Shown piece by piece: positions 49,656 to 61,140 of a stretch of DNA of 64,000 nt. How positions within the stretch are numbered: position 1 is the first letter of the stretch; the number at the start of each line of letters is the position of its first letter. The translations under genes and the position numbers were made by a program. The notes beneath the pieces are model-generated. The model made no database searches, was not told the DNA's origin, and saw only the letters and a list, made by a program, of their open reading frames with translations. Source of the stretch: Muricea muricata (taxonomy: Eukaryota > Cnidaria > Anthozoa > Malacalcyonacea > Plexauridae); the NCBI GenBank assembly GCA_963855995.1, contig OY979717.1, positions 1,981,179 through 2,045,178 of the forward strand, written 5' to 3'.

Positions 49656-49666
49656 GTGGGGAGAGA
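49656..49666 (+). other. Polypurine tract
   Basis: GTGGGGAGAGA abuts the 3' LTR. Confidence 0.85.
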
Positions 49667-49844
49667 TGTAGTATCCACCCCTTATTAATATATAACAGGC
49701 GCAGTAACATTAAGTTAATTAGTAACCTCCCAGTAATGTTTACTTTTCACTTTGTAATATTATGTACTAAATAAGAAGGTTTTAAAACACCAAGGCGGAC
49801 TGTTGTTTTTCTTTTAATCCGTGTCGAAGCACCGATACACTACA
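49667..49844 (+). repeat. Ty3/gypsy 3' LTR
   Basis: 178 bp, five substitutions relative to the 5' LTR, followed by the TSD ATGCT. Confidence 0.93.
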
Positions 49845-50099
49845 ATGCTGCTATGACTTTTTTTCAGAAAATAAAAAAGAAAAAAAAATATTTTGTTTTC
49901 ATATGATATTAAAACAGTTGAATCAAAAATTGAGTTGGTGAAATTTGCAGACGACTTGACTTTGGGAGTTCTTGGTACTGAAAGTGGAGATACATCTCGA
50001 GCTGAATTTGATAACGTACAAGCTTGGTCTGAAGAAAACAGAATGCCCCTGAATATGAAATGGTTGTTCATGGTGTCACGCCTGCGACTCTGCCTGACC

Positions 50100-51012
50100 T
50101 AGACTTGGACCAAGTCCGTCTCTCTAAAGTCCGAAGGGAAGCAAGGCCGAGGGGAAGCAAGGTGCATTTACGCGGGAAAGTTTGCGGGAGAGACGGACTT
50201 GGCTCACCTGCAAGCGCGCCAAATTTACCGACTGATTTTTCAGTCGGTAACGCGTCATAACCAGATGCAATAATTTATGCTAATTGTAATTCAGCGGAAA
50301 TAATGACTTGTTCACTGATCATGTTTCAAAATACACACCACCATTCTGTCTATCTTCGTGTCTGGTGTAAATTGCTATGAATTAGCTTCAAGATAGCATT
50401 GAATATGGCTTGCATATACTTGGATACGATAAGATTAAGGACTATCAGCAAAAGGCTGTCGAAGCTTATGTGGTTTCCGTATTTCCGCAAACAATACATA
50501 CGGTTTCATTTGTGTTATCCGGCAATTTCAATCGGGTTATAATTTTAGTTGGAGTAGTTGTACTATCTTCGCTACCTGCCATGCTTCGAGTAGCGTTTGA
50601 AATAAAATTTATCAGTTAACTTCTGCCGCCCGCGAAGCGCCGGCGGGCTTCCTTATTTGTAACAAAATCGCTAAAATAACACCTGGGGCCGGTTGTATAA
50701 GAAAGTGATTAAAGTTAACTATGATTAGTAGAAACGTCAACCAATCAGAACAACGTATTTTATACTTAATCACTATTTAACTACGAAACAGTGATTAAAA
50801 AAGTGATTAAGAGTTTTATACAACCGGCCCCTGGTCTATTAATACCATTTCCCGCCAAAATAACAAATCTGATTCGAAACTGTGCAGGTGAGCCAAGTCC
50901 GTCTCTCCCTCGCGCGCCACTTCGCGGCACGCTCGCTTGCGGCGCGATTATTGCAGTTTCAGTTCCCTCGGTTCTCTTCGCACTTTAGAGAGACGGACTT
51001 GATCCAAGTCTA
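50100..51012. mobile_element. 913-bp TIR element with 9-bp TSD in the LINE
   Basis: Inverted ends TAGACTTGGA(C/T)CAAGTCCG are matched for 30 bp with one difference. Perfect 9-bp duplications TGCCTGACC are at 50091-50099 and 51013-51021. A second inverted AGTCCGTCTCTCC motif pair (about 50,190 and 50,900) lies inside. Mutator-like by TSD length. Non-coding. Confidence 0.88.
50686..50830. mobile_element. 145-bp MITE nested in the 913-bp element
   Basis: Inverted ends GGGCCGGTTGTATAA, with a palindromic interior of GTGATTAA words, flanked by CTG (50683-50685 and 50831-50833). Confidence 0.65.
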
Positions 51013-51953
51013 TGCCTGACCCTATCCCCTCGGTCGAACGAAAGACGTGGTTAAGGATCTTAGGAGTTACCTTGCAAGACAATCCATGCAACTGGGATTT
51101 GCATTCCGAAGAAATGCTCAGGAAAGCAAGTGGAAGGATGTATATTATGAGAGTTTGTAAATATTATGGACTATCACTTGAACAATTAGATCTGCTGTTT
51201 GATGTTATATGTAAACAACGAGTTTGAGTGTTTCATCAGGGGATCCAAACACGAGAAAACGGTATTGTTTTCGAGTGTTTGGTTCCCCTAATGACACACG
51301 AGAAACGAGTTGTTTACATAACATCTCAAACAAAAACATTTCATTGGCTGTTCAATTTATTAAGCGCTAACGGGGGACCTATGAAAGTAATTTGTTTTTG
51401 TCTTTGTGAACAACGGAGATAAGTATTCTACTTCCTGCTTTTGTAAGTTAATTTCTAAAGTCCATTGTAAGACAGAAATGTGTAGGGCGTGTAGAATCTA
51501 TTACAGACCTTGATCATTTGAACATGAGCGAAGAGGGAGTAATTAGGATGAATTTGTAATTATGATTTCAGTTATTAGATGAAAACCGTTTTTGATCTAA
51601 CAACTTTGATGGTATATGATTTTTAGCGTGTTTCCTTGGGTATCCAACGTCAATCATGTGACGAATTAGGGCGAGTTCATTCGCTAATTTGCTCATGAAT
51701 TATTAATGAGTTGGAGATAGCCTAATCATGTCTATATTCACCTTTGCCATTGAATTGTGGGGTTGTGCGTATGAAAGTAAATATCTGAATCAAATAGATA
51801 AATTTATTAAGCGTGTGCACAAGAACGGTATATCAAAAAGAATATTCATCAAAGAAATTCGTGGCAAGAGAGATAAGAGGCTATGGAGGAAAATAACATT
51901 ACCCGATGACAATGCATTGCTTGAGCTATTGCCGCGGAAAAAAGGAACAAGCA

Positions 51954-52560
51954 ACCTCGTACCCAGGCTCTTTACCTACGCCCGGTGCTGCGGAAAAGAC
52001 CCTGGTTGGAGCTGGTCACGTGAACCCCAGATTTTAGGAGTAAATCGAATTAGGCCAAACAAAATAAAATGTTGGTTTCAGGTTTCATAGCCAAATTTTA
52101 TATGGGTAGGTCGGTCGGAAAACATTTTATTTTTTTAGAAATATTTTATCTCTGGAAGTTTGTAGCAAATTGGAGGTATGGTGTAAGCAAGTTAAAACTC
52201 ATTACAGACTCTTAGATTTTTCATTGCTTTAATCTTTTAACAATAGAAACTATTAGCAACAACTAAATGTGTAAAGCCACGCGATTGTTCATGAATAATT
52301 GTCACGCGTCGTTGGTCACGCGTGTTTAGACACGCCACGCGAGATTAGACATGCCAAGCGAGATCACCCGCGAGGGCTAGAGACTATTGTTCTGTTCTTT
52401 GTGTAAAATCATAAAAATGCAAAAATACCAGAAAGAAAATGTCAATAAAATGTTTATGGTCGGTCGTATTTTCAACAGGTCGGTCGGAAACCTGAAACCA
52501 ACATTTTATTTTGTTTGGCCTTAGCGCCTTTTTGCTGCTAAGGGAGGAGTGGTAGGGGAG
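51954..52560. repeat. Truncated copy of the 35-kb MuLE-like end, split by a MITE
   Basis: CAACCTCGTACCCAGGCTCT through GCTGGTCACGTGA..CCCCAGATTTT matches the right end of the element at 35095-37112 in the opposite orientation. The match resumes after the MITE (GGGAGGAGTGGTAGGGG). Confidence 0.6.
52053..52520. mobile_element. 468-bp Harbinger-like MITE
   Basis: Inverted ends GGCCAAACAAAATAAAATGT, matched for at least 34 bp, with TTA duplications on both sides (52050-52052 and 52521-52523). A 3-bp TTA target fits PIF/Harbinger. Confidence 0.82.
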
Positions 52561-53640
52561 CGTACGCGTTTCTCGTGTTTAAGAATTGCTACATTTGTTA
52601 AATAAAAATAATTTTCAGCAAGAAATTGGGGAGAACGTTAGTAAAAAATTGTATTTTTGCTGTTGTGATTTCTTTCTGTGCATGAAACGCGTAATTGGGT
52701 TACACTTAGAGCACAAATGTGGATCAGATTTCAACTTGTCATACATCGCAGCAATTATGTCGAGGAGAAAAATACTTCTATAATCTTTGGATTCGTGTTG
52801 ACGGCGTTTGCAGTTTGTTTCTTAAACTATATACGATAAGAGATACTAAAGGACGCCGATCCGGGATTGTTAGTGCGAAATACAGAGGAACAAGTACCGC
52901 GCAAAACGACGGCAAAATGTGTAAACAATGTTCCGAGTTGACTGAACGTATCGCGATGAGGAAATACATCCACGTAATAATTCAAAGATAAGTCAAAGAC
53001 TCGTCTATACGCGTATATTTAACAATACAATTCCTAAATTGATCCGATATGGCTGCTAGTATGCGCTGTATCTGCGACACATGTAATACACATAAAACAC
53101 AGACAATACAAAGCATATAATATATACTGATTTTGATAGATATCCTTTTATATAAAGGATTACTGTTCTTGAACATTTTTGAAAGAAGTATATGTCTAGA
53201 AGTAATAATGATTTTTTAAACATGTTGCGAAAAATTAGTGTGTAACGTATGTTTAATACATTGTAATTGTTTTTGTATTTATAATGTAAAATTTCTGTGC
53301 ATTGTTAAGGCCCTGTTTAGGGTAGGTATGCAAGTCCCTCCTTTTATTTTAAAGATACAGAATATGCTGTTTCTTACAAACAATGCTGTGTCCCTCTTTT
53401 GATATATGATTATTATTTTTAATTTTCCCTCATATGTATGAGCTGTCGCAATTACGACAAAGTTTATGTCACCAATTCAAAATTTTCCCTTACAGGGCCT
53501 TACAATTTCTTGCTTCATATGTATGCAGCTATGCATTGCTGTTATTATAATACAAATATTGTATATAATATAACAATATGTGCAAATTTCTGTTGCAAAA
53601 GGAGATATTTCACTGCATGGGGCTTATGTTGGGTATTATA
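52561..53640. other. Unassigned AT-rich stretch
   Basis: Short open frames only, none recognised. No clear repeat boundary was seen. Confidence 0.4.
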
Positions 53641-55090
53641 TAGTTCCATATTTACCAAGGAAAGGTAAATGAATCCAGACTTTGACTGTAATCGGTTCGA
53701 TGTGGGAATTATCAGTAACAGTGTTACAAGGGTTATGAGTTAAAGGTTTGGATAATGTTAATAGTGTTCTTGAAAGTTTGCGGGAGAAGCCATTCCATGA
53801 CATGAAAGAAGTGATATTGTTTAATTCAGTTTTGAGGAGTTCATATCGTTGCTGCAAATTTTGTGGGCACGATGAATGAGGGCACGTATCCAAGAAATCT
53901 TTCTCGACCACGGAGTGTAGCTGGAGTAATGTTGGTATTGACCGGTATGGGTTGGTTTGCGGTAGACAGTGGTACCGTTTTGAAGTATTTGAATGTCTAG
54001 GAAATGTATGTCATTGTCAGGAAATTTGTCAACAGTAAACTGTATTTGACTGTGAAATTTCCTTAAAATGTATTTGACAGTTTACTGTATACAAATTTCC
54101 TGACAATGACATACATTTCCTAGACATTCAAATACTTCAAAACGGTACCACTGTCTACCGCAAACCAACCCATACTGGTCAATACCAGCATTACTCCAGC
54201 TACACTCCGTGGTCGAGAAAGGTTTCTTGGATACGTACCCTCATTCATCGTGCCCACAAAATTTGCAGCAACGATGAACTCCTCAAAACTGAATTAAACA
54301 ATATCACTTCTTTCATGTCATGGAATGGCTTCTCCCGCAAACTTTCAAGAACACTATTAACATTATTCAAACCCTCAACTCATAACCCTTGTAACACTGT
54401 CACTGATAATCCCACATCGAACCGATTACAGTCAAAGTCTGGATTCATTTACCTTTCCTTGGTAAATATGGAACTAAACTAACCAATAGCTTCATTCGAA
54501 AAATAAGTCCATTATTAAAATCTCCTTGTAAATTTATTGTCAACTGGAAAACTACTGATGCTAACTGCTTCATCTCACTTAAAGACCAAACGCCAAAAAT
54601 GTATCAAAGCTCCGTTGTCTATGAATTCAAATGCCCTGGATGTAACGCTAACTACGTAGGAAAAACTGGTCGCTGCTTATACACCCGAATAAAAGAACAT
54701 TCGTATCATGACTCTTCCGAGATATACAACCACATTTGTAGCTGCAACGCATTCAACTTTATAAAGAATCTGCTAGAACTAAGTCCTTATGACGAAGATA
54801 GTAATATAAAATGGTCACTAACAGATTTAATATTTACTAACACTAAAATAATCGACAAATCAAAACACTGGTCTCTAATACTTTTTCAAGAGTCTATTGC
54901 TATAAATAGATTGAAACCGTCACTTAACCATGGAACTAAAGCTTCTAAGGATCTATTAATTTTTAACTAATCATATCTTGTTACTTCACTATATATATAA
55001 TTGTACGTATATGTAATATCATCATCATTCATTTCCTGATCATGACCTAGTTTAGTCGAAACGTCGAAATAAATTTTCAATATGTTATCG
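53641..55090 (+). mobile_element. Penelope-like element fragment with an inverted partial copy
   Basis: The plus-strand part, about 54,070-55,090, carries the RT thumb region (DNDIHFLDIQILQNGTTVY, RKPTHTGQYQHYSS), the GIY-YIG ORF, and a 3' end with GTCGAAACGTCGAAATAAA as in other PLE copies. The 53,641-54,050 segment is the reverse complement of about 54,070-54,476, so the fragment is a roughly 840-bp palindrome at its 5' side. The main RT domain is absent. Inverted 5' partial copies are common in PLEs. Confidence 0.8.
54599..54970 (+). pseudogene. Penelope GIY-YIG endonuclease region
   Basis: The open frame encodes 123 aa: VVYEFKCPGCNANYVGKTGR begins the GIY-YIG fold (VYEF as the first, NYVGKT as the second motif), followed by LYTRIKEH, with Arg in the catalytic helix, and a C-terminal ESIAINRLKPSLN segment. 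A Cys pair (CPGC) fits the zinc-binding insertion of animal PLE endonucleases. The frame is a 5'-truncated remnant: the upstream RT frame has stops at about 54,480-54,530, so no full protein is expected. Confidence 0.82.
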
Positions 55091-56029
55091 ATCTTTGGAG
55101 TATATTGTTTTGTATTTTATCAAAATACTCAGTGGTTCCCGTAATTTCTTAGATATTTATATGGCAAAATCACAGACTTACCGATCTGTTTAAAAACAAT
55201 TACAGCTTTCTGGATGGTGACTGGTGAGTTAGAGTAGACATAAAAGCACAGCAATTCTGTCCTACCGTCGCTGTGCTGTTGTGTTTACTCAATTACTCAC
55301 CCAGAAAGCTGCGCAAGCAAAGGCTAAATATTAATAGACTCCGCCAATTTCAAAAAGCGGGACTTCGGGATTGAAAACAGCCGTTTTGAGCATGCGCTGC
55401 GCAAATTATGTAACCAGAAACCAGCTTTTAGTCTTTAAAATAGTATTGAAATATTAGCATATTCCGCCCTCTGACTTTGGGCGTTTCAGTATACTGGGTT
55501 TCAGTTACTAGGTAACAACAAGCACACTGAAAAATTGCGTAAGAACTTGAAAATCCTACCAAATAACAAATAAAAGGCACCAAAAATCGCCATAATCAAC
55601 ATTTAAATTTTCTATATGAGCAAAGCCGCGATTTAGTTTTTCGCATTAATAACTCCTTTTATTTTTTAGGAGATTTTTAGTCCCGCCCGGCGGGATCAGC
55701 GGGACCGCTAGCTACGCCACTGCTAGTAGACTTTCAAACCAACCAAATTTTGTACAACTACATTTACAGTGATGGTCACGTGTAACATTGGCCTTATTCC
55801 AGAAGAGTTTTGCAGGAATTATTAATACAACCTCGATAGATGACCTAAATATTTTTTTACGAAACATGTCTAAGAACGCAGTAAATGATGTTTTTTCCGA
55901 CAATTGGCTTCAGAATTTTTTTTCGGGAGCAACACCCTCGGGGACCCATAACTGTTCATTGGAGAAAGGTCAGCCACGGTCAGATTTTGAGCTGGATCCG
56001 CGCCTAAAATGTCGCTTTGTTACATATCA
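55091..56029. other. Unassigned stretch with one hairpin MITE
   Basis: 55,205-55,315 is an inverted repeat with AGCTTTCTGG..TGA(C/G)T ends. An open frame starting at 55788 encodes NTTSIDDLNIFLRNMSKNAV and more, but I recognise no family. Nothing else stands out. Confidence 0.4.
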
Positions 56030-56590
56030 TTTTATAATACACTTAAAACTATATACACACTATATGCATGTAGTTCCGCGATTTAGGCGGCATTTATGGC
56101 ATTGAATAATCAAAATGATATGCAAACTACTTAAAAGCAATCTAAATTGAGTCTATATACGTCTACAGTGATATTTATACACCGACACACACGTAGCTAC
56201 AAGCCGATAATAGAAATGTAACGTGAAATATTCACTGTTCAGAAGATACAGCTTGCATTATGATAGGACAAAGGACGGTTCTAAATAATACAAACCCAAT
56301 TCATTGTTCTACTTGTGAGCAAAAATGATATGTAATCATTGCATGAGTATGCACTTTACAAAGCGTATTATGCAATTGGCTAAATATACATGTCGACGTG
56401 GCATATGAGCGAGTAACTGAAAACATATTTGATTTAAACATAATAGCTACACTTACCAGTCACAGATTATCACAATTTTGTGCCACAAGTTTCAAATTAA
56501 TCTGTTTTGTGTATCCAAAATGAATCGAAAAATAGTATCTGCATTCACTGCTTTCGACGTGTAAAAACACGTACAATAATTCATATATAT
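56030..56590. repeat. Dispersed repeat, copy 1
   Basis: It aligns in the same orientation with 60,460-61,035 over its whole length (TTTAGGCGGCATTTA, TATGATAGGACAAAGGACGG, ATATACATGTCGACGTGGCA, GTGCTTTCGACGTG-like end), with scattered small indels. Non-coding. Confidence 0.85.
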
Positions 56591-57394
56591 ATTTTTATTC
56601 AAATTTAATTCATACCGGATTTGAGGAAGCCACATTTTTTCCCGGAACTGAAGACCGGATATAGCAAACAATGTTTGTGTTATGTTTCAGTTGTGAATTG
56701 CGAATTACCTATTTAATACCAAGGCGAAGGCGAAGATGTACTACATGAAAAATCTTGAATATAGATAGTCTGCTGACGTGCGTGTGTCGATTAAAACATC
56801 GCGGTCTGTGTTTGCGCAGACTTCAAGGTTTGTAGCATCAATGCATGTATCTTCACGTTGCCCCGCTGTCGAATAAAATTATTCTACTATTGGCTCGTTT
56901 GCCCAAAACCTTTTGCTAAAGCATATAATAGTTTGGTTTAGTACTTTAGTTTAAATGAGAGGATAGCTTCTGAATAGTTGCCACTTTTGAAAAAAAGTGA
57001 GAAAATGATTTTTTTGTAAAGTCTTCATACGGGAGGCGCTTCAAAGTATGGTGGACAGACAAAAAATTGCGAGTCTTCTACAATTTTATCATGATTACAT
57101 ACTAGAAGGGATAGTCTTTGACGATTTTTTAAAATTAAATCTAAACGCAAAATGGCGAGTTTGTACTGGCTGTTTGAAAATCGTCAATTTTGTCTTGTTG
57201 GCAGACGCCCGATTTCAATTATAATCAGCTAAAATTAAAAACCGTAAAATCTCTAAGAAAAAACAAAAAATTCAAAAATCCAAATGCACTTTTAAAGTAA
57301 GCTTACAAACCCTAATAAATGGTAAAAAAATCAAGGAAGATTTATATTTTGACTCAAAGCCAGTGCAGGATTTTACAGACACAGCCTCTTAATT

Positions 57395-58556
57395 GGGTAT
57401 GACTAATTAGCGGAACTGCAGACCACGGAACCAGCGGAAGTGCGGAACCTGCGGAACTCAATAATTTCTCCTTTTTATTGTTCCTTCAACAATCCAAGCG
57501 ATTTATTTACGTGATTTCGTTTAATCACAGGTTCATTTTGCCCATTTGCTAGCGTGCATGGCAGCTTTTTTTTGTCCACCTTCTATTTGCCGGCGTGTAC
57601 GCGTGGGTTTGTGGGAGGATTCCAGTGCTTCGACTTTGAAATATCAGTACATTTACCTGAAATCAAGCTTGAAATGAGAAAAAGATGTGAGGTTCTGCTT
57701 CCTCAAAATTTCAATTTTTTAAATTTTACTGAAAAATCTACAAAAATCCCCATTACATATTTAAGACTGCTTCGTTGCTCGCTCGTTTTATGCATGCTTG
57801 CAAGCTAATCGCAATGGCAGCGATAAAAATCCAGCATAAAAATTTCAAGAGGGAATTTTGAAATACTGTGGGAAGCCGTCTGGTGTCAGCACATTCTCCA
57901 TTAAATTAAAAATGCATTACATGGCCATAATTACAATCAAACCCCTTTAATATTAAGTTTCTTGTACGTTTGCATGGTGAATACAATATATTTATTAAGC
58001 TTTGTGGAAGTATTTACGTGGTGTTCCCTTTAATATTACTGTACAGTTAATACAATAAATCATATTGGAATGAGTAAATCCATACAAATTTACCTTCAAA
58101 AGAAATATTTTGAATAGATTCACCGATCTCGTCCATGTTTCTTGCTCGTGAAGTAAGCAACATACATACGCTAAAAATCAGAAATCTCACATCGTCGACA
58201 TGTTTATGGTAGGCGCATTCCCGCGCCTCCCGCTGTGAGCTACGCGCCTCAATTGCCACGCGCGCATCACGCAACACTTAGCACATCAAAGGGTATAATG
58301 AATAATTATATGGATAATTAAGTAATGGGGGATATGTTGACCTAAATATTTAGGGGGGGGGATTGAAATTTCCAGCATGCAAAACTCCCATCGGTTTCTC
58401 GTTTACTACGTTTCATTTCGATTGAACGATTACCTGTGATTAAACGAAATCACGTAAATAAATCGCTCGGATTGTTGAAGAAACAATGAAAAAAGTGAAA
58501 TTATTGAGTTCCGCAGGTTCCGCGGTCTGCCGTTCCGCTAATTATTAGTCATACCC
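57395..58556. mobile_element. 1.16-kb TIR element with imperfect 9-bp TSD
   Basis: Inverted ends GGGTATGACTAAT..TAGCGGAAC lead into arms of about 140 bp (CACGTAAATAAATCG, GATTGTTGAAG). The flanks CTCTTAATT and CTATTAATT differ at one base. No coding sequence was recognised; the internal frame at 57554-57808 has no known motif. Confidence 0.7.
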
Positions 58557-58754
58557 CTATTAATTAATTTAGTAAAGTCAATAGGGAGCTTACGTAACTA
58601 AGACGACGACGTCCGGTAAAAAAACTCATCAAGCAGAAGTATAGCATAGAAATCTTATCTTGCATTTTCTTTTGTAATGTTTAAAGACATTTTGCTAAAA
58701 ATACTTTGTTAAATATCGCTTTGTTAACTATCATTTTATGCTACATTAAAACTA

Positions 58755-59381
58755 CAGGGTGTATCAAAAAAAGTAGACAGTTTTGAAACGGCTCTCAACC
58801 TCGCGAAGCGGCTTGAAGTATGAAGTTTTTTATTAATATACATTGCTTGGGTACTTACGGTGTAGAATAAATGAAAATATTCTGAAATTTGAATGTTTCA
58901 AACCCAGGGGTGTGCGTATTTTGAAACACATTAAAAATTGATTGCGCACGAAATTTAAACACTTAAAAGTAATTTTGAGTTGGTAGGTAGAAAATATGTT
59001 AGGTGTCTTATTGCTGTTTAAATAAAAAAACCCCTAAAACTATTGAAAATGATCTATTGTTAGAATTTCAATGCCAAGCACTAAATTGAACCCAAGAGTG
59101 GATAAACTATTGACATAACCGTCATAATTAATTGTAATACTCAGTGTTAACCATTTTTATGCCAGACAAAAAACTAAACCTACGAGTGCATATTAAAAAT
59201 GCAATCAAATTTTATGCATGGGTTATTTTAGCCTATTCAATTTAATTTTTAACAATATTCCCATCAGCAAAACAAACGTACTTTACAAAGATATTTTGAT
59301 TTTTTAAAAGTGCTAGCTAGGGCATTCAAATGTTAACAATAGGTGGTTTCAATAGTTTTTGGTTTTTTTGGGGACACCCTG
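58755..59381. mobile_element. 627-bp mariner-like MITE
   Basis: Inverted ends CAGGGTGT(A/C)(T/C)C(A/C)AAAAAAA, flanked by TA at 58753-58754 and 59382-59383. Similar ends at 8010-8430. Non-coding. Confidence 0.75.
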
Positions 59382-60459
59382 TATATTTTTCTCAATAAGA
59401 ATCGTTTTTCTGAAGAAATATTCCAATTTTAATTAAATGTCCCTTGGGAGATGTGTACAAATTAAGTAAATACATAAATTAAACATGCAAAAAGCTAATT
59501 TTGCTAAAAAATATGAAAGTTTGCGCGACGTTTTTAACGGCTTAGACTCGAGCAAATTTTCTGAAATTTTGTACAGCACCAAGTCAAAATTACTTTTAAG
59601 CATATAAGTTTTGTGCGCAAGGTATATTTAAATTGCCGTGAAAGACAGCACCCCCCGGGTGTTGAAGTTTTAAATTTCTCATTTTACCGGTTTATTCTAG
59701 ATTACAAGTACCAAAACAATCTACAGGTGTATGTACCACAGAATACCACACAATTTTCTATCATTCATATTTTATGTCACAAGTATATATCATGGACTAT
59801 TATTGGTTTTTTGGAAAGGTTTTCCCTGTAGTTTTTCTTCTTGTGGGGTGTTGCGGTTAGATTTAGCATATTCTAGTATTTTTGAAGCCTGACATTATTT
59901 GGATAAAATCCTAATGTACCACAGAATACCAGTGTGGCAATAAATAAGTAACGGTTTATCAAATTGAACCAGGATTTGGTCTTTGATGCTGTATGGTAAT
60001 ACTGTATAGATATTGCTATCTAAATTTAGTGGAAGTTTAATACTGCAGTCACTACATAATACCCATGGTATATACTACAATATATCAGGTTTATCAATAA
60101 TGTTGAAAGATCGTGTTCTTTTATTGCAAATTTAATTGCTCCCTGTTATTATTGAATGGCAGGATCAAAAACAACGAATTATATTTAAACTTTATCCTCG
60201 TTACTTTTAAGAATTTTTATTAAAATATTCATTTTTCTTATTTTTGTGTCAATTAACACCAAAATTAATATATATTTACGAGAATAAAGTATTTTGCACG
60301 TTTCTTCCAAATTTTATACTGAAAATAAATACGGCAGGTATTCTGTGGTACCGAGGTATTTTGTGGTACATATATCTGTATTTTAATACAAAACATCGTA
60401 CATTGAGGCGCTTTAACAGAGAGTGATTTCATATTTGTTTTTTATACACCCTGTATATG
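59382..60459. other. Unassigned AT-rich stretch
   Basis: No gene recognised. The word GTACCACAGAATACCA occurs twice (near 59,740 and 59,920), and a similar GTATTCTGTGGTAC lies near 60,350. A lone ACACCCTGTATA end at 60,447-60,458 suggests a lost MITE. Confidence 0.4.
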
Positions 60460-61035
60460 CACACTATACACACGCCATATGCATGCAGAGATGCAGTTCC
60501 TTAATTTAGGCGGCATTTAGGGCATTGAACAATCAAAATGACATGTTAACCAAACTACTTAAAAGCAATTTAAATCAATTGAGTCTATACGTATACAGTG
60601 ATATATGTCCACAGCCTCAGGTACACACGTATCTACAAGCCGATAAACAAACAATAGCAATAGAAATGTAGTGTGAAATATCAGTATGTTCATGCAGAAG
60701 ATATTGCTTGCATTATGATAGGACAAAGGACGGTACTAAATAAATACAAACCCAATTTATTGTTCTACTTGTGAGCAAAAATGATAACATCGCATGAGCA
60801 TGCATTTTACAAGACGTATGAAATTGCTATTTGCTAAATATACATGTCGACGTGGCATGAGCGACTACTGAAAACATATTTGATTTAAACAAACACTTAG
60901 TACTTACCGGTCACCAATTATCAAAATTTTGTGCTGGAAGTTTCAAACTAATCTGCATAGTGTCCTTCAGCATCGATGGGAAATAGTATCTGCATTCAGT
61001 GCTTTCGACGTGATGAACACGTACAATAATACATA
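60460..61035. repeat. Dispersed repeat, copy 2
   Basis: Same orientation as 56030-56590. Copies are alike enough to align by eye throughout. Confidence 0.85.
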
Positions 61036-61140
61036 CTTAAGTTATTAATATATGCTAACCGTACCGGTTTGTGGTAACCGGTTTGTTGATACACACACCT
61101 ATCGTTTAGCGTAGGAAAAATAAAACAGCATATTATTTTG

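Larger units (their letters stand above)
47151..49844 (+). mobile_element. Ty3/gypsy LTR retrotransposon, internally deleted
   Basis: The 178-bp LTRs (47151-47328 and 49667-49844; TGTAG...CTACA) differ at five positions, about 2.8%. The TSD ATGCT is at 47146-47150 and 49845-49849. A primer site and a polypurine tract are present. Internally, the first codons of gag are fused to the end of the RT region; most of gag, the protease and the RT core are gone. RNase H and integrase remain, with a frameshift and a stop. It sits inside the tandem array. Confidence 0.92.
49909..51955 (+). pseudogene. Second LINE remnant (RT to 3' part)
   Basis: 49909-50090 carries the RT palm motif LVKFADDLTL and AWSEENRMPLNMKW. 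After the inserted element at 50100-51012 the frame resumes as RILGVTLQDNPCNWDLHSEEMLRKASGRMYIMRV. A further segment, 51728-51950, gives FAIELWGCAYESKYLNQIDKFIKRVHKNG. This order is that of a CR1/L2/RTE-like ORF2 downstream of the palm. Unrelated sequence interrupts 51,230-51,720. Upstream RT and endonuclease are missing. Confidence 0.8.

Noticed and set aside
55788..56105. 105-aa open frame
   Set aside because: It has no recognised motif, and its end overlaps the dispersed non-coding repeat starting near 56,030. Not supported as a gene.
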